Positions 25,266 to 33,801 of a DNA stretch of 33,981 bases are shown in pieces. The DNA comes from Christensenellaceae bacterium. Lineage in GTDB: Bacteria; Bacillota; Clostridia; Christensenellales; Aristaeellaceae. The notes beneath the pieces are model-generated. The model made no database searches. It worked only from the letters and a program-made list of their open reading frames with translations, and was not told where the DNA came from. A program made the position numbers and the translations under genes. How positions within the stretch are numbered: the stretch's first letter is position 1; each line of letters starts with the position of its first letter. Location of the stretch: NCBI GenBank assembly GCA_012797085.1, contig JAAZPT010000289.1, positions 1-33,981 on the forward strand, written 5' to 3'.

Positions 25266-25999
25266 AAAAAACCATACAAAACAATTTGAGTTTGTTGCCA
25301 AAGCATGTAGCCATAATTATGGATGGCAATGGCCGTTGGGCAAAAAAAAATAAATTAAAAGTTGCCTTGGGTCATAGAACAGGCGTTATTTCCCTTAGGG
25401 AAATTATTAGGGAAAGCAACAATCTTGGTATTAAAAGTTTAAGTATATATGCCTTTTCTACAGAAAATTGGAAACGCAGCACCATAGAAGTTTCTGCCCT
25501 TATGGATTTATTAAGCGAGTTTTTTACAAAGGATATTGATGAGCTTAATGATGAAAACGTAAAAGTTTTAATTATAGGTGACGTGGAAGGAATGCCCGAA
25601 CCCCAAAGGACTATACTTAAAAACTCTATGGCATTAACCCAAAACAATACCGGTATGATATTGAATGTTGCCCTTAACTATGGTGGTAGAAGCGAGTTGA
25701 TCAGGGCTGCAAAGCTTATAGCGGAAAACTATAAAAATGGCGAAATAAGCCTTGATGATGTGGATGAAGACTATTTAGCAAATATGTTATATACTAAAGG
25801 TCAATTAGATGTGGATTTGCTTATTAGAACAAGCGGTGAAATGCGCCTAAGCAATTTTTTGTTATACCAATGCGCATATGCGGAATTTGTTTTTCCAAAG
25901 GTATTATGGCCCGACTTTACTGTTGAAGAGTATCATAAGGCTTTGTTGGAATATATGAGCCGCGACAGACGTTTTGGAGGAAGGAATACAGATGAGTGA
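25262..25999 (+). CDS. uppS: Undecaprenyl diphosphate synthase (cis-prenyltransferase)
   Basis: It extends farnesyl diphosphate with isopentenyl units to the C55 lipid carrier used for murein and surface glycans. The 245-residue length is usual. The catalytic block is HVAIIMDGNGRWAKK (Asp21), followed by GHRTGV, the YAFSTENWKR block, LNVALNYGGRSEL and the C-terminal LLIRTSGEMRLSNFLLYQ with AYAEFVF and WPDF. The ATG overlaps the preceding TGA, and the end overlaps cdsA by eight bases. UppS feeds the carrier used upstream of MurG, which is encoded elsewhere in the window. Confidence 0.96.
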   Translation: MKKTIQNNLSLLPKHVAIIMDGNGRWAKKNKLKVALGHRTGVISLREIIRESNNLGIKSLSIYAFSTENWKRSTIEVSALMDLLSEFFTKDIDELNDENVKVLIIGDVEGMPEPQRTILKNSMALTQNNTGMILNVALNYGGRSELIRAAKLIAENYKNGEISLDDVDEDYLANMLYTKGQLDVDLLIRTSGEMRLSNFLLYQCAYAEFVFPKVLWPDFTVEEYHKALLEYMSRDRRFGGRNTDE

Positions 26000-26831
26000 A
26001 ACAAGCAAGTTAAATAAAAAACAAAAAAGGTTCTTTACTGCTGTTGTTTTAATGTTGGCAGTAATATTATTGCTTGTAGTTAGAGGTTGGCTTTTTGGCA
26101 TAGTGGCCTGGGTTTGTTTTGCTATAACAATATATGAAGAATTTAGAGCTTTAAAACAAGGCGGACATAATCCTGTTACATTTCCAACATGGATAGCATT
26201 TTTTTCCTTTTTGCCATTACAGTTGATATTCTCGGAACTTATGCTTATTGTACCAACCATCAGCATATTTTTAATCAGTATAGTAATTGCTATAGTAGCA
26301 AGAAAAGAGCCTTCCTTAATAGATGTGATGGTTTCTGCTTTACCCATGATAAGTATTGCTATTCCCGGTATGTGTTTTATTTCTTTACTTAATGTAACAC
26401 CGGAGGCCTTACAAATTGCCTTGCTTATGATGGTATTTACAATATCAATAGGTACCGATACATTTGCTTATGAAATAGGTATCCATTTTGGTAAAACTCC
26501 CCTATGCCCCATAGTAAGTCCTAATAAAACTGTTGAAGGTTCTATAGGCGGTTTGCTGGGCGGTTTGTTATTTACTGTAATTGCCGGCGAAATTATAAAG
26601 CTGATTTCCGGCAGTACAATACTGCCAAGCATTTGGGCTTTAATAATTATTGGTCTTTTAGGCTCCGTAGTAGCACAAATTGGAGATTTGTTCGCATCAC
26701 TGGTAAAAAGGCACTGTAATATTAAAGACTTTGGCACTTTGTTCCCCGGTCACGGTGGTATGCTTGACCGAACAGACAGCGTTTTGTTTGTGTCAGTATT
26801 TGTATATTGCATAAAAGTTGTGTTCTATTAA
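25992..26831 (+). CDS. cdsA: Phosphatidate cytidylyltransferase (CDP-diglyceride synthase)
   Basis: It converts phosphatidic acid and CTP to CDP-diacylglycerol, the branch point of phospholipid synthesis, in the membrane. The 279-residue protein has about eight hydrophobic segments and the family signature near its C-terminus: SLVKRHCNIKDFGTLFPGHG, then GMLDRTDS. PNKTVEGSIGGLLGG is the other conserved block. A TTG at 25974 is in frame, but it is part of a GGAGGAAGG ribosome site that serves the ATG at 25992. It overlaps uppS by eight bases. In many Firmicutes dxr and rseP follow; here a terminator and an unrelated operon do. Confidence 0.95.
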   Translation: MSETSKLNKKQKRFFTAVVLMLAVILLLVVRGWLFGIVAWVCFAITIYEEFRALKQGGHNPVTFPTWIAFFSFLPLQLIFSELMLIVPTISIFLISIVIAIVARKEPSLIDVMVSALPMISIAIPGMCFISLLNVTPEALQIALLMMVFTISIGTDTFAYEIGIHFGKTPLCPIVSPNKTVEGSIGGLLGGLLFTVIAGEIIKLISGSTILPSIWALIIIGLLGSVVAQIGDLFASLVKRHCNIKDFGTLFPGHGGMLDRTDSVLFVSVFVYCIKVVFY

Positions 26832-26857
26832 CCGATATTTTATATCGGTTTTATTAT
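26830..26857 (+). terminator. Intrinsic terminator after cdsA
   Basis: AACCGATAT, a three-base loop and ATATCGGTT, then TTATTATT. The left arm overlaps the cdsA stop codon. The next gene starts only about 20 bases later, so its transcription needs read-through or a promoter inside cdsA. Confidence 0.65.
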
Positions 26858-26877
26858 TAAAAATTTGAGGTGTTAAA

Positions 26878-27402
26878 ATGTTTGATACAATATTTAAAAG
26901 AACAAGTTATAGGGGTTTGTATAAGGATTTTCCCGTGCCCCGTGAAGATTTAACCCTTATATTAAAAGCGGGCTTAGCCGCTCCATCCGGTTGTAACAAA
27001 CAAAGTACAAGCCTTATCGCTATTGATGATAAGGAAATTTTGAAAATTATAGGCGAGTTACTAAATAGAAAAAATATTGTAAGTGCACCGGCATTAATAT
27101 TGGTATTAAGCCAAAAAATTATTGCAAATGGCGGTAGGTGCTATTATAAGCAGGATTTTTCCGCAGCAGTACAAAATATGCTTTTAGCTATATGTGAACT
27201 TGGCTATGAAAGCTGTTGGCTTGAAGGCTATGTTGCCGATAATGCTGAAAGTTGCGCAAAAATAACAAAGCTTTTAGGTGCTCCTGAAGATTATGAGCTA
27301 AGTGTTATATTGCCCGTTGGCATGGCCGACGAAGAGCTTACTTACGCAAATAAAAAGAGTTTTGAAGAACGTGCTTGGTTTAACGGCTTTCGTAACAGCT
27401 AA
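26878..27402 (+). CDS. Nitroreductase family protein
   Basis: A 174-residue member of the FMN-dependent nitroreductase fold, with the short RTSYRGLYKDFPVP opening (RTS then the Y-R pair), the LAAPSGCNKQSTSLIAIDD block, and FSAAVQNMLLAICELGYESCWLEGYV. It differs from the gene at 778 by its GCNKQ motif and shorter helices. GAGGTG precedes the ATG. The TAATG junction at 27400-27404 couples it to the SDR gene. It is the first of six closely packed genes; since the other redox enzyme in the run is an SDR, both may act on the same unknown metabolite. Substrate unknown. Confidence 0.87.
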   Translation: MFDTIFKRTSYRGLYKDFPVPREDLTLILKAGLAAPSGCNKQSTSLIAIDDKEILKIIGELLNRKNIVSAPALILVLSQKIIANGGRCYYKQDFSAAVQNMLLAICELGYESCWLEGYVADNAESCAKITKLLGAPEDYELSVILPVGMADEELTYANKKSFEERAWFNGFRNS

Positions 27403-28097
27403 TGAAAACTGCTGTAATAACCGGTGCTTGTCATGGCATTGGCAAAAGCATAAAGGAAATGTTTTTAAGCAAAAACATAAGAGTTTGTGATATTGATATA
27501 ATTCCGGGAGGATATTTTGTCGGAGATGTCGGCGATAAACAAACCCTTGAAAGCTTTGCAAAAAAAGTAATTGATGATTTTGGAAGCATTGATTTTTTAA
27601 TAAATAATGCGCCTCCTGCTTTTATCGGTATAAACGAGTGTGGCTATGAGGCTTTTGTCGATGCACTAAATGTAGGGGTAACATCCGCCTTTTACCTGAC
27701 AAAGTTGTTTTTACCCCACTTTAATGAAGGAGCCAGTATAGTAAACATATCATCAAGTAGAGATAGTATGAGCATGCCCCAATCAGAGAGTTATTCTGCT
27801 GCGAAGGGTGGTATAAGAGCCCTTACCCATGCTTTAGCAATAAGCTTGTCCGGCAGAGTGCGTGTAAACTCCATATCCCCCGGTTGGATAGAAAATGATG
27901 GTGCGGTTTATACCGGAGCCGATGCAAAGCAAATACCCGTTGGTCGCGTTGGCAGGCCTGAGGATATAGCAAATGCAGTGATGTTTTTATGCAGTGATGA
28001 ATCCGGTTTTATAACAGGTGAAAATTTGCTTATAGATGGCGGAATGAGTAGGCTGATGATATACCATGGCGATAACAATTGGAGCTTAAATGAGTAG
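27402..28097 (+). CDS. Short-chain dehydrogenase/reductase (SDR)
   Basis: This is a 231-residue classical SDR. The nucleotide-binding loop is TGACHGIG (7-14). The NNAG motif reads NNAPP (68-72), an atypical proline where glycine is usual. The catalytic residues are a serine near 118 (NISSSRD), Tyr131 and Lys135 (YSAAKGG). The C-terminal part has RVNSISPGWI, a VGRVGRPEDIANAVMFLCS block and a FITGENLLIDGGMS block. The ATG overlaps the nitroreductase stop by one base, and the end overlaps the next gene by eight bases. NAD(H) or NADP(H) preference and substrate cannot be told. Confidence 0.9.
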   Translation: MKTAVITGACHGIGKSIKEMFLSKNIRVCDIDIIPGGYFVGDVGDKQTLESFAKKVIDDFGSIDFLINNAPPAFIGINECGYEAFVDALNVGVTSAFYLTKLFLPHFNEGASIVNISSSRDSMSMPQSESYSAAKGGIRALTHALAISLSGRVRVNSISPGWIENDGAVYTGADAKQIPVGRVGRPEDIANAVMFLCSDESGFITGENLLIDGGMSRLMIYHGDNNWSLNE

Positions 28098-28995
28098 TAT
28101 TTTTGATACAAATACATACAAAAAAGCAAGGGGTTTTATTTATAGAAATGCTCGCCCAATATGTTTAGCCCAATGGAATTACCATTTTGAAGGCGAAAAA
28201 AAGGAAGAGGTTTTAAAAGCTCTCAGCTTTTATCAAAATATCGATGGCGGTTTTGGCTACGGCCTGGAGGCGGATAGTTTTAACCCCAACTCCAACCCTG
28301 TTCAAACATGGTATGCTCTAAATATAATACAAAGCTTGGGTGGCATTGATCCAAATTCCCCCATGATAAAGGCTGTGCTTTATTATTTAGCAAACAGCAA
28401 GGATTTTGATGGGGATTTCTGGCATGCCGTAACACCAAGCAACAATGATTATCCCCATGCCCCTTGGTGGCATTATAATGCAAATTATGAGCCCGGTTAT
28501 AATCCTACAGCCGGCTTAGCAGGCTTTTATATTGCTTATGGTGATAAAAACGATAAATTTTATAATAAAGCTTTAAAAATTACAAAAGCAGCTATAAAAT
28601 ATTTTATGGTTTTAGATGTTGTGGAAATTCATTTATTAAACAACTATATTGAACTATATAACTATGTTAATAATATTATTAATTTACCCGATGACTTTTT
28701 TAACAAGTTTAAATACCATGTAAATAAAAACATAGAATATAATATAAGCTTATGGAATACTTATGTGACAAAACCCTCCATGTATATAAAAAACATGCAA
28801 TTTTATCAAGGCAATGAGGAAATTGTTGCAAAGGAATGTGAATATATATTATCTACACAGCTTAAAAACGGAGCATGGGATATATCATGGCGTTGGAATA
28901 ATTACCCCGAGGATTTTGCAATAAGCAAACTATATTGGCAATGTGAAACAGCTTTAAATAATATATTATTTTTAAAAAATTTTTATGAGGTTTAA
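28090..28995 (+). CDS. Hypothetical protein with prenyltransferase/squalene-oxidase-like toroid fold
   Basis: The 301-residue, probably soluble protein has helical repeats with turn motifs such as YQNIDGGFGYGLEAD (about 49-63) and a later QLKNGAWDISWRW repeat, the pattern of the alpha/alpha toroid of terpenoid cyclases and prenyltransferase beta subunits. It opens with a conserved-looking RPICLAQWNYHFEG block. No DxDD or DCTAE cyclase motif is visible, so I do not call it a cyclase. It is rich in Trp, Tyr and Asn. It overlaps the SDR gene by eight bases and ends just before the Nudix ribosome site. I know of proteins of this kind only as uncharacterised members of the toroid superfamily. Confidence 0.75.
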   Translation: MSSIFDTNTYKKARGFIYRNARPICLAQWNYHFEGEKKEEVLKALSFYQNIDGGFGYGLEADSFNPNSNPVQTWYALNIIQSLGGIDPNSPMIKAVLYYLANSKDFDGDFWHAVTPSNNDYPHAPWWHYNANYEPGYNPTAGLAGFYIAYGDKNDKFYNKALKITKAAIKYFMVLDVVEIHLLNNYIELYNYVNNIINLPDDFFNKFKYHVNKNIEYNISLWNTYVTKPSMYIKNMQFYQGNEEIVAKECEYILSTQLKNGAWDISWRWNNYPEDFAISKLYWQCETALNNILFLKNFYEV

Positions 28996-28996
28996 T

Positions 28997-29617
28997 ATGT
29001 CTGATAGGGATAAATTAATTGATTGGGCAATAGAACTGCAACAAATAAGCCAAAGCGCTTTATATTTTTGTAAAAACGAATATGATATTGAACGTTTTGA
29101 ACGCGTACGGCAAATATCGGCAGAAATTATGGCCTTAAAAAGCGGCTTGGACATTAATGTTGTAAAAGGCTTGTTCTGTAATGAAGTGGGTTACCAAACA
29201 CCCAAAATTGATACAAGAGCAGCATTATTTAGGGATAATAAAATATTGCTTGTGCAAGAAAATACCGGTTTTTGGGCTTTGCCCGGTGGCTGGGCAGATA
29301 TTGGCAACAGCTTAAAAGAGAATGCCCTGCGAGAACTTTGGGAAGAGGCCGGAATTAAGGGTGAGGCTAAAACCCTTGTAGCCTGCATAGATAAAAGTTA
29401 TAGCACATTAAAGCGTCACCCCTTTGGAGTATATTCATTTTTAATACTTTGTGAATATATAGAGGGTGAATTTAAACCGAATATAGAAACAATTGCAAGC
29501 GATTATTTCAGTAGGGATAACTTGCCGGAATTAGCCCCCTTCAAAACTACTATTGAACAGATAGATTTAAGCTTTGAAGCGCATTTTTCACAAAATTGGA
29601 AAACAAGGTTTGATTAA
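28997..29617 (+). CDS. Nudix hydrolase with N-terminal Nudix_N helical domain
   Basis: The 206-residue protein has a helical N-terminal part (about 1-60, IDWAIELQQISQSALYFCKNEYDIERF) characteristic of the Nudix_N group, then the Nudix fold starting TRAALFRDNKILLVQEN. The Nudix box reads GGWADIGNSLKENALRELWEEAGI: the REL-EE-G metal site is intact, but the first glutamate of the generic GX5E box is an Asn. Nudix_N proteins that I recall also vary there. They act on nucleoside diphosphates linked to another moiety. GAGG lies before the ATG at 28997; an upstream ATG at 28985 lies on the previous stop. The next gene starts on the base after its TAA. Confidence 0.87.
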   Translation: MSDRDKLIDWAIELQQISQSALYFCKNEYDIERFERVRQISAEIMALKSGLDINVVKGLFCNEVGYQTPKIDTRAALFRDNKILLVQENTGFWALPGGWADIGNSLKENALRELWEEAGIKGEAKTLVACIDKSYSTLKRHPFGVYSFLILCEYIEGEFKPNIETIASDYFSRDNLPELAPFKTTIEQIDLSFEAHFSQNWKTRFD

Positions 29618-30322
29618 ATGGACTTAAAACAAATTATAGAAAAATTAGATAGATTATTCCATATAAAAGATTTTGAGGGGGCAGAAAAGCTCCTTTTGTT
29701 TGAAGCCGATAAATTTAAAAACATTGGTGATTTTAGGTCAGAACTTTCCATTAGAAGTGAGCTTGTAGGTTTATATAGAAAACTTGGTGAAAAAGAAAAG
29801 GCCTTCGTTGCAGTAAAGCTATGTGATGATATTATAAATAATTATAACTTGGGCATATATCCGCAAGCCGGCGATGTGTACATAAGCTGCGGTACAGCCT
29901 GTGTTGCATTTAATAAAAAAGATTTAGCTGAAGACTATTTTTTAAAAGCGGAAGCAATTTATAATAAAACATTGGATAATTTCCATATAAAAAAAGCAAG
30001 CCTATATAACAATTGGGGTACCGCCTATAATAATGAAAAAGCAAGAATATATATAACAAAGGCTTTAAATATTCTATTAAGGCTTAACAATTACCCTTTA
30101 GAGCTTGCAATGACCTATTTAAACCTTGCAGATACTTACCACCCCATTGATGACGAAAAAATTATTAACGATTTAATAGAAAAGGCCTTTATTTGTTTTG
30201 ATAAGGCAAAATTGGATGAATATTATGCCTTTGTATGCAGTAAGTGCATACCGGTATTTGAACATTATGGCTATGTATTTATGGCTAATACTTTAAAAGA
30301 AAGGCTAAAAAACATTGACTAG
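29618..30322 (+). CDS. Tetratricopeptide-repeat-like helical protein
   Basis: This 234-residue all-helical protein has repeat units resembling TPRs: FEGAEKLLLFEADKFKNIGD, ELVGLYRKLGEKEKAF, SCGTACVAFNKKDLAEDYFLKAEAIY, LYNNWGTAYNNEKARIYITKALNI and AMTYLNLADTYHPIDD. It has no signal or membrane segment. It starts immediately after the Nudix stop and overlaps the DUF4037 gene by eight bases. A scaffold or partner role for the neighbouring DUF4037 protein is a fair inference; TPR partners next to DUF4037 genes would make a useful comparison. Confidence 0.8.
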   Translation: MDLKQIIEKLDRLFHIKDFEGAEKLLLFEADKFKNIGDFRSELSIRSELVGLYRKLGEKEKAFVAVKLCDDIINNYNLGIYPQAGDVYISCGTACVAFNKKDLAEDYFLKAEAIYNKTLDNFHIKKASLYNNWGTAYNNEKARIYITKALNILLRLNNYPLELAMTYLNLADTYHPIDDEKIINDLIEKAFICFDKAKLDEYYAFVCSKCIPVFEHYGYVFMANTLKERLKNID

Positions 30323-31262
30323 TTTAAAGGGCTTAAGCTTAAGCAAAAAATTTTATAACGACTATTTTGATAGCCTTTTTGAAGGTTTAGATTCTTACAA
30401 AAGTTGTGTTGCAGTTGGTATGGTTGGCAAGGGTTCGGAATGTTTCGGCTTTGATGATGATATATCAAGGGATCATGATTTTAAGGCCGGTTTTTGCCTT
30501 TGGCTTACCGATGAAGATGACGATAAAATAGGTTTTAAGCTTATGCGAGCCTATTCCAAATTGCCTAAAGAATATATGGGCTATTCAATGGAAGCCCAAA
30601 GCATATTAGGCAACAGCAAATATGGTGTACATAGAATAAAATCTTTTTATAAAAGCCTTATAGGCTTAGAAGAGGCGCCTAAAACATGGCAGCAATGGTT
30701 TTATATTCCAAGTTATGCCTTGGCAGAGGCTACAAATGGCGAAGTTTTTAAAGATGAACTTGGCGAATTTAGCGCAATAAGAAATAAGCTTTTAAGTTAT
30801 TATCCTAATGATGTTGCTTTAAAAAAATTGTCCGCCTATTTGTCTTTAGCGGCACAATCGGGCCAGTATAACTATATGCGCTGTATAAAGCATGGTGAAT
30901 TAGCTGCATCTCAACTTGCTATAAATGAGTTTGTAAATAATATTTTAAACATAATATTTATACTTAATAAGGCTTATTTACCCTTTTATAAATGGAGGTT
31001 TAAGGCCCTGCGGACTTTACCTACATTAAGAAATTTGGAGCCTTTACTTTATAAGCTTTTAACAACAAGTAATGATACAAGTATGCCTTTGGAAAAATCA
31101 AAATCTATTGAAAATATTGCTTACCTTATAATAGAGCAGCTTAATAAAAATAATTTAAGCAATAGCAACAGCGATTATCTTGAAACCCACGCTATTGAGG
31201 TTACAAAACGAATTGAACATAGGGAAATTGCCAGCCTACACCTTATGGATTATGGGGCTTAG
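30315..31262 (+). CDS. DUF4037 domain protein (nucleotidyltransferase-like fold)
   Basis: The 315-residue protein begins SLSKKFYNDYFDSLFEGLDS and has the DUF4037 hallmark VGMVGKGSECFGFDDDIS then RDHDF. It looks like a nucleotidyltransferase GS-D-x-D active site, so transfer of a nucleotide to a small molecule or protein is possible but unproven. The C-terminal half is helical with a KLSAYLSLAAQSGQYNYMRC block and a HGELAASQLAINEFV block, like the helical domain that follows the nucleotidyltransferase core in aminoglycoside enzymes. The start is a TTG at 30315, within the last eight bases of the TPR gene. It is the last gene of the run; a weak hairpin follows. Confidence 0.82.
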   Translation: MTSLKGLSLSKKFYNDYFDSLFEGLDSYKSCVAVGMVGKGSECFGFDDDISRDHDFKAGFCLWLTDEDDDKIGFKLMRAYSKLPKEYMGYSMEAQSILGNSKYGVHRIKSFYKSLIGLEEAPKTWQQWFYIPSYALAEATNGEVFKDELGEFSAIRNKLLSYYPNDVALKKLSAYLSLAAQSGQYNYMRCIKHGELAASQLAINEFVNNILNIIFILNKAYLPFYKWRFKALRTLPTLRNLEPLLYKLLTTSNDTSMPLEKSKSIENIAYLIIEQLNKNNLSNSNSDYLETHAIEVTKRIEHREIASLHLMDYGA

Positions 31263-31319
31263 CTTATTTGAAAAACTAAAAAATCATTTTTAACTTAAAA
31301 TAAACAGCATATTTTATCA

Positions 31320-31343
31320 ACCTTAAATCAATAAGGTCTTTTT
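31320..31343 (+). terminator. Weak terminator-like hairpin after the DUF4037 gene
   Basis: ACCTTA, six-base loop, TAAGGT, then CTTTTTG. The stem is only six base pairs and AT-rich, so confidence is limited. Confidence 0.4.
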
Positions 31344-31397
31344 GTTGCATTTTATAATGAAATATGCTAATTTATAAACGTGAAAGGAGATGGCTTT

Positions 31398-32306
31398 ATG
31401 CAGTTTGTAAAAATGCATGGTTTGGGCAATGACTACATATATGTTAACGGCTTTGAAGAGCATGTTGAAGACCCTGCTGAATTAAGTTGTTTAATTAGCG
31501 ATAGACACTTCGGTGTTGGCTCCGACGGTTTAATAATTATTGCTCCCAGTGATGTTGCCGATTTTAAAATGCTTATGTGGAACAGTGATGGAAGCGAGGG
31601 CAAAATGTGCGGCAACGGTATACGCTGTGTTGGCAAATATGTTTATGAAACCGGTATGACGGATAAAACCTTCCTACATATTGAAACAGGTGCCGGTATA
31701 AAACGCCTATGGTTGCAAGCCTGTGGCAATAGAGTTAGCAGTGTACAGGTGGATATGGGGCAGCCAATATTTGACCCTGAAAAAATACCCGTTAAACTTA
31801 GTCCTGACGAAGTTAAAAACTATACTTTATCAACAGATGTTGGCGATTTTAAAATAAGCTGTGTAAGCATGGGCAACCCCCATTGTATAATTTTTGTTGA
31901 TGACCCTGCTGATGTAGATGTTGATACTTTAGGCAAAGCCATACAAGAAAACCCTATTTTCCCCGACAGAACCAATGTGGAATTTGTAAGCGTTGTAAAT
32001 AAAAACTTGTTAAAAATGAGAGTGTATGAGCGTGGTGCCGGTGAAACACTGGCCTGTGGTACAGGTGCTTGTGCATCATTAGTTGCAGCCGTACAAAACG
32101 GCCTTTGCGACACGCAAGTAGATATAAAGCTTTTAGGTGGCACATTGCACGTTGAATGGTGTTTACCCGACAACCTTGTATATATGACCGGCCCTGCCGA
32201 GTTTGTTTGTAGCGGTACATGGCCTTTCCCTGAAGAAAAGCTTATTGAACGCAACGATATTGAATGCCCAATTAGTGCGGATATTACATTAAGTTCAAAC
32301 ATATAA
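31398..32306 (+). CDS. dapF: Diaminopimelate epimerase
   Basis: It interconverts LL- and meso-diaminopimelate for murein cross-links and lysine. The two catalytic cysteines are Cys71 (GKMCGNGIRC) and Cys220 (ETLACGTGACAS). Other blocks are MHGLGNDYIYV, FGVGSDGLI, MGNPHCIIFV and VYERGAGET. The 302-residue length exceeds the usual 275-280 because of an extra C-terminal tail of about 25 residues (WPFPEEKLIERND...). A GTG at 31380 is in frame, but AAGGAG at 31383-31388 points to the ATG at 31398. dapL follows after 18 bases; DapL makes exactly the LL-isomer that DapF uses, so they form one two-step module. Confidence 0.96.
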   Translation: MQFVKMHGLGNDYIYVNGFEEHVEDPAELSCLISDRHFGVGSDGLIIIAPSDVADFKMLMWNSDGSEGKMCGNGIRCVGKYVYETGMTDKTFLHIETGAGIKRLWLQACGNRVSSVQVDMGQPIFDPEKIPVKLSPDEVKNYTLSTDVGDFKISCVSMGNPHCIIFVDDPADVDVDTLGKAIQENPIFPDRTNVEFVSVVNKNLLKMRVYERGAGETLACGTGACASLVAAVQNGLCDTQVDIKLLGGTLHVEWCLPDNLVYMTGPAEFVCSGTWPFPEEKLIERNDIECPISADITLSSNI

Positions 32307-32324
32307 TTATTTTAGGAGGATTTT

Positions 32325-33548
32325 ATGTTAAAAATAAACACCCCGATGTCAAAATTACCAGGTAGTTACCTATTTGCCGATATTGCAAAAAGAGTAAATG
32401 AATTTTCTGCTAAAAACCCCGATAAAAAACTTATTCGTCTTGGTATAGGCGATGTTACTCAGCCCCTTGCCCCTGCCGTTGTTAATGCTATGACAAAAGC
32501 TGTGCAAGAAATGGGTAACAAAAATACATTCCATGGTTATCCACCGGCTTTCGGTTATGATTTTTTAATTAATGCAATTATCGCAAATGACTATAAATCA
32601 AGGGGCGTAGATATATCCCCCGACGAAGTTTTTGTATCCGATGGTGCAAAAAGCGATAGCGGTAATATACAGGAGCTTTTCAGCAGTGAAGAAAGAATAG
32701 CCGTTACAGACCCTGTTTATCCCGTTTATGTTGACAGCAATGCTATGGCAGGTAGAGCCGGAGTTTACTCCAACGGTATGTGGGGGCAACTATGTTACTT
32801 GCCCGTAACTGCAGAAAACGACTTTGTACCTGAGTTACCTGACAGGCATGTGGATGTTATCTACCTGTGTTACCCCAACAACCCAACAGGTACAACACTT
32901 ACAAACGATCAATTAAAGCCCTTTGTTGACTATGCTATAAAGCATGGCTCTTTGATAATATATGATGCAGCTTATAAAGCCTTTATTAATACACCCAATG
33001 TGCCAAGAAGCATATATGAAATTGAAGGTGCAAAAAGTTGTGCCATAGAATGTTGTTCCTTTAGTAAAACTGCCGGTTTTACCGGTGTAAGGTGTGCATA
33101 TACAATAGTACCCAAGGAAGTATTCGGTGTTGATGATAACATTAAAAAAGTATCTTTGAGAGATTTATGGGCAAGGCGCCAATCAACAAAATTTAACGGT
33201 GTAAGCTATATTGTTCAACGTGGTGCTGAAGCCGTGTTTAGCCCTGATGGCAAAAAACAATGCCAAACAACCATAAATTATTATATGAAGAATGCCACCT
33301 TAATTAGGGAAGAGCTTAAAAAGGCCGGTTATACAGTATTTGGCGGTGTTGATGCTCCTTATGTATGGCTAAAAACCCCTAACAACATAAGCGGTTGGGA
33401 CTTTTTTGACCTATTACTTAAAAAAGCACAAGTTGTTGGTACCCCCGGTGAAGGTTTTGGGCCTTCAGGTGCCGGCTATTTCAGACTTACGGCATTCAAT
33501 ACCTATGAGGCTACACAGGAAGCCCTTGCTAAAATATTGGCAATATAA
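32325..33548 (+). CDS. dapL: LL-diaminopimelate aminotransferase
   Basis: It converts tetrahydrodipicolinate and glutamate directly to LL-diaminopimelate, the short lysine/murein pathway found in many clostridia, methanogens and plants. The 407-residue class I/II aminotransferase has LIRLGIGDVTQPLAPAVV, YPPAFGYDFL, EVFVSDGAKSDSGNIQELF, YLCYPNNPTGT, and the PLP-lysine block CCSFSKTAGFTGVR (Lys248). The GIGDVTQPL and SDGAKSD blocks separate DapL from aspartate aminotransferases. AGGAGG precedes the ATG. A strong terminator ends the dapF-dapL unit. Confidence 0.96.
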   Translation: MLKINTPMSKLPGSYLFADIAKRVNEFSAKNPDKKLIRLGIGDVTQPLAPAVVNAMTKAVQEMGNKNTFHGYPPAFGYDFLINAIIANDYKSRGVDISPDEVFVSDGAKSDSGNIQELFSSEERIAVTDPVYPVYVDSNAMAGRAGVYSNGMWGQLCYLPVTAENDFVPELPDRHVDVIYLCYPNNPTGTTLTNDQLKPFVDYAIKHGSLIIYDAAYKAFINTPNVPRSIYEIEGAKSCAIECCSFSKTAGFTGVRCAYTIVPKEVFGVDDNIKKVSLRDLWARRQSTKFNGVSYIVQRGAEAVFSPDGKKQCQTTINYYMKNATLIREELKKAGYTVFGGVDAPYVWLKTPNNISGWDFFDLLLKKAQVVGTPGEGFGPSGAGYFRLTAFNTYEATQEALAKILAI

Positions 33549-33618
33549 TAAAAGTCGTACACAAAGATGTAGGTTTAGTGAAAAATTAGTAATTAAAAGA
33601 TTAATAGTTTTATATTTT

Positions 33619-33648
33619 AAAGCAAGGGTCTTAACCCTTGCTTTTTTG
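33619..33648 (+). terminator. Intrinsic terminator after dapL
   Basis: AGCAAGGGT, loop CTTA, ACCCTTGCT (33621-33642), extended by two A-T pairs, then a T run. Confidence 0.9.
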
Positions 33649-33801
33649 TATTTACATGCTTTAAAAACTCAAAACTTTACTTAATACTAAAAACATGATA
33701 CACTATTTTCTGTTACCTTTTATTCCCATTTTTTCTATTAATTGGCATAAATGGTGTTTAGATAACACTTAATAACAAATATTTGAAAGGATTATAAAGT
33801 T

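Noticed and set aside
26770-26877. A promoter for the six-gene operon near the end of cdsA
   Set aside because: Candidate hexamers such as TTGTAT with a 17-base gap give a poor -10 (TTCTAT); nothing convincing was found, so none is called.
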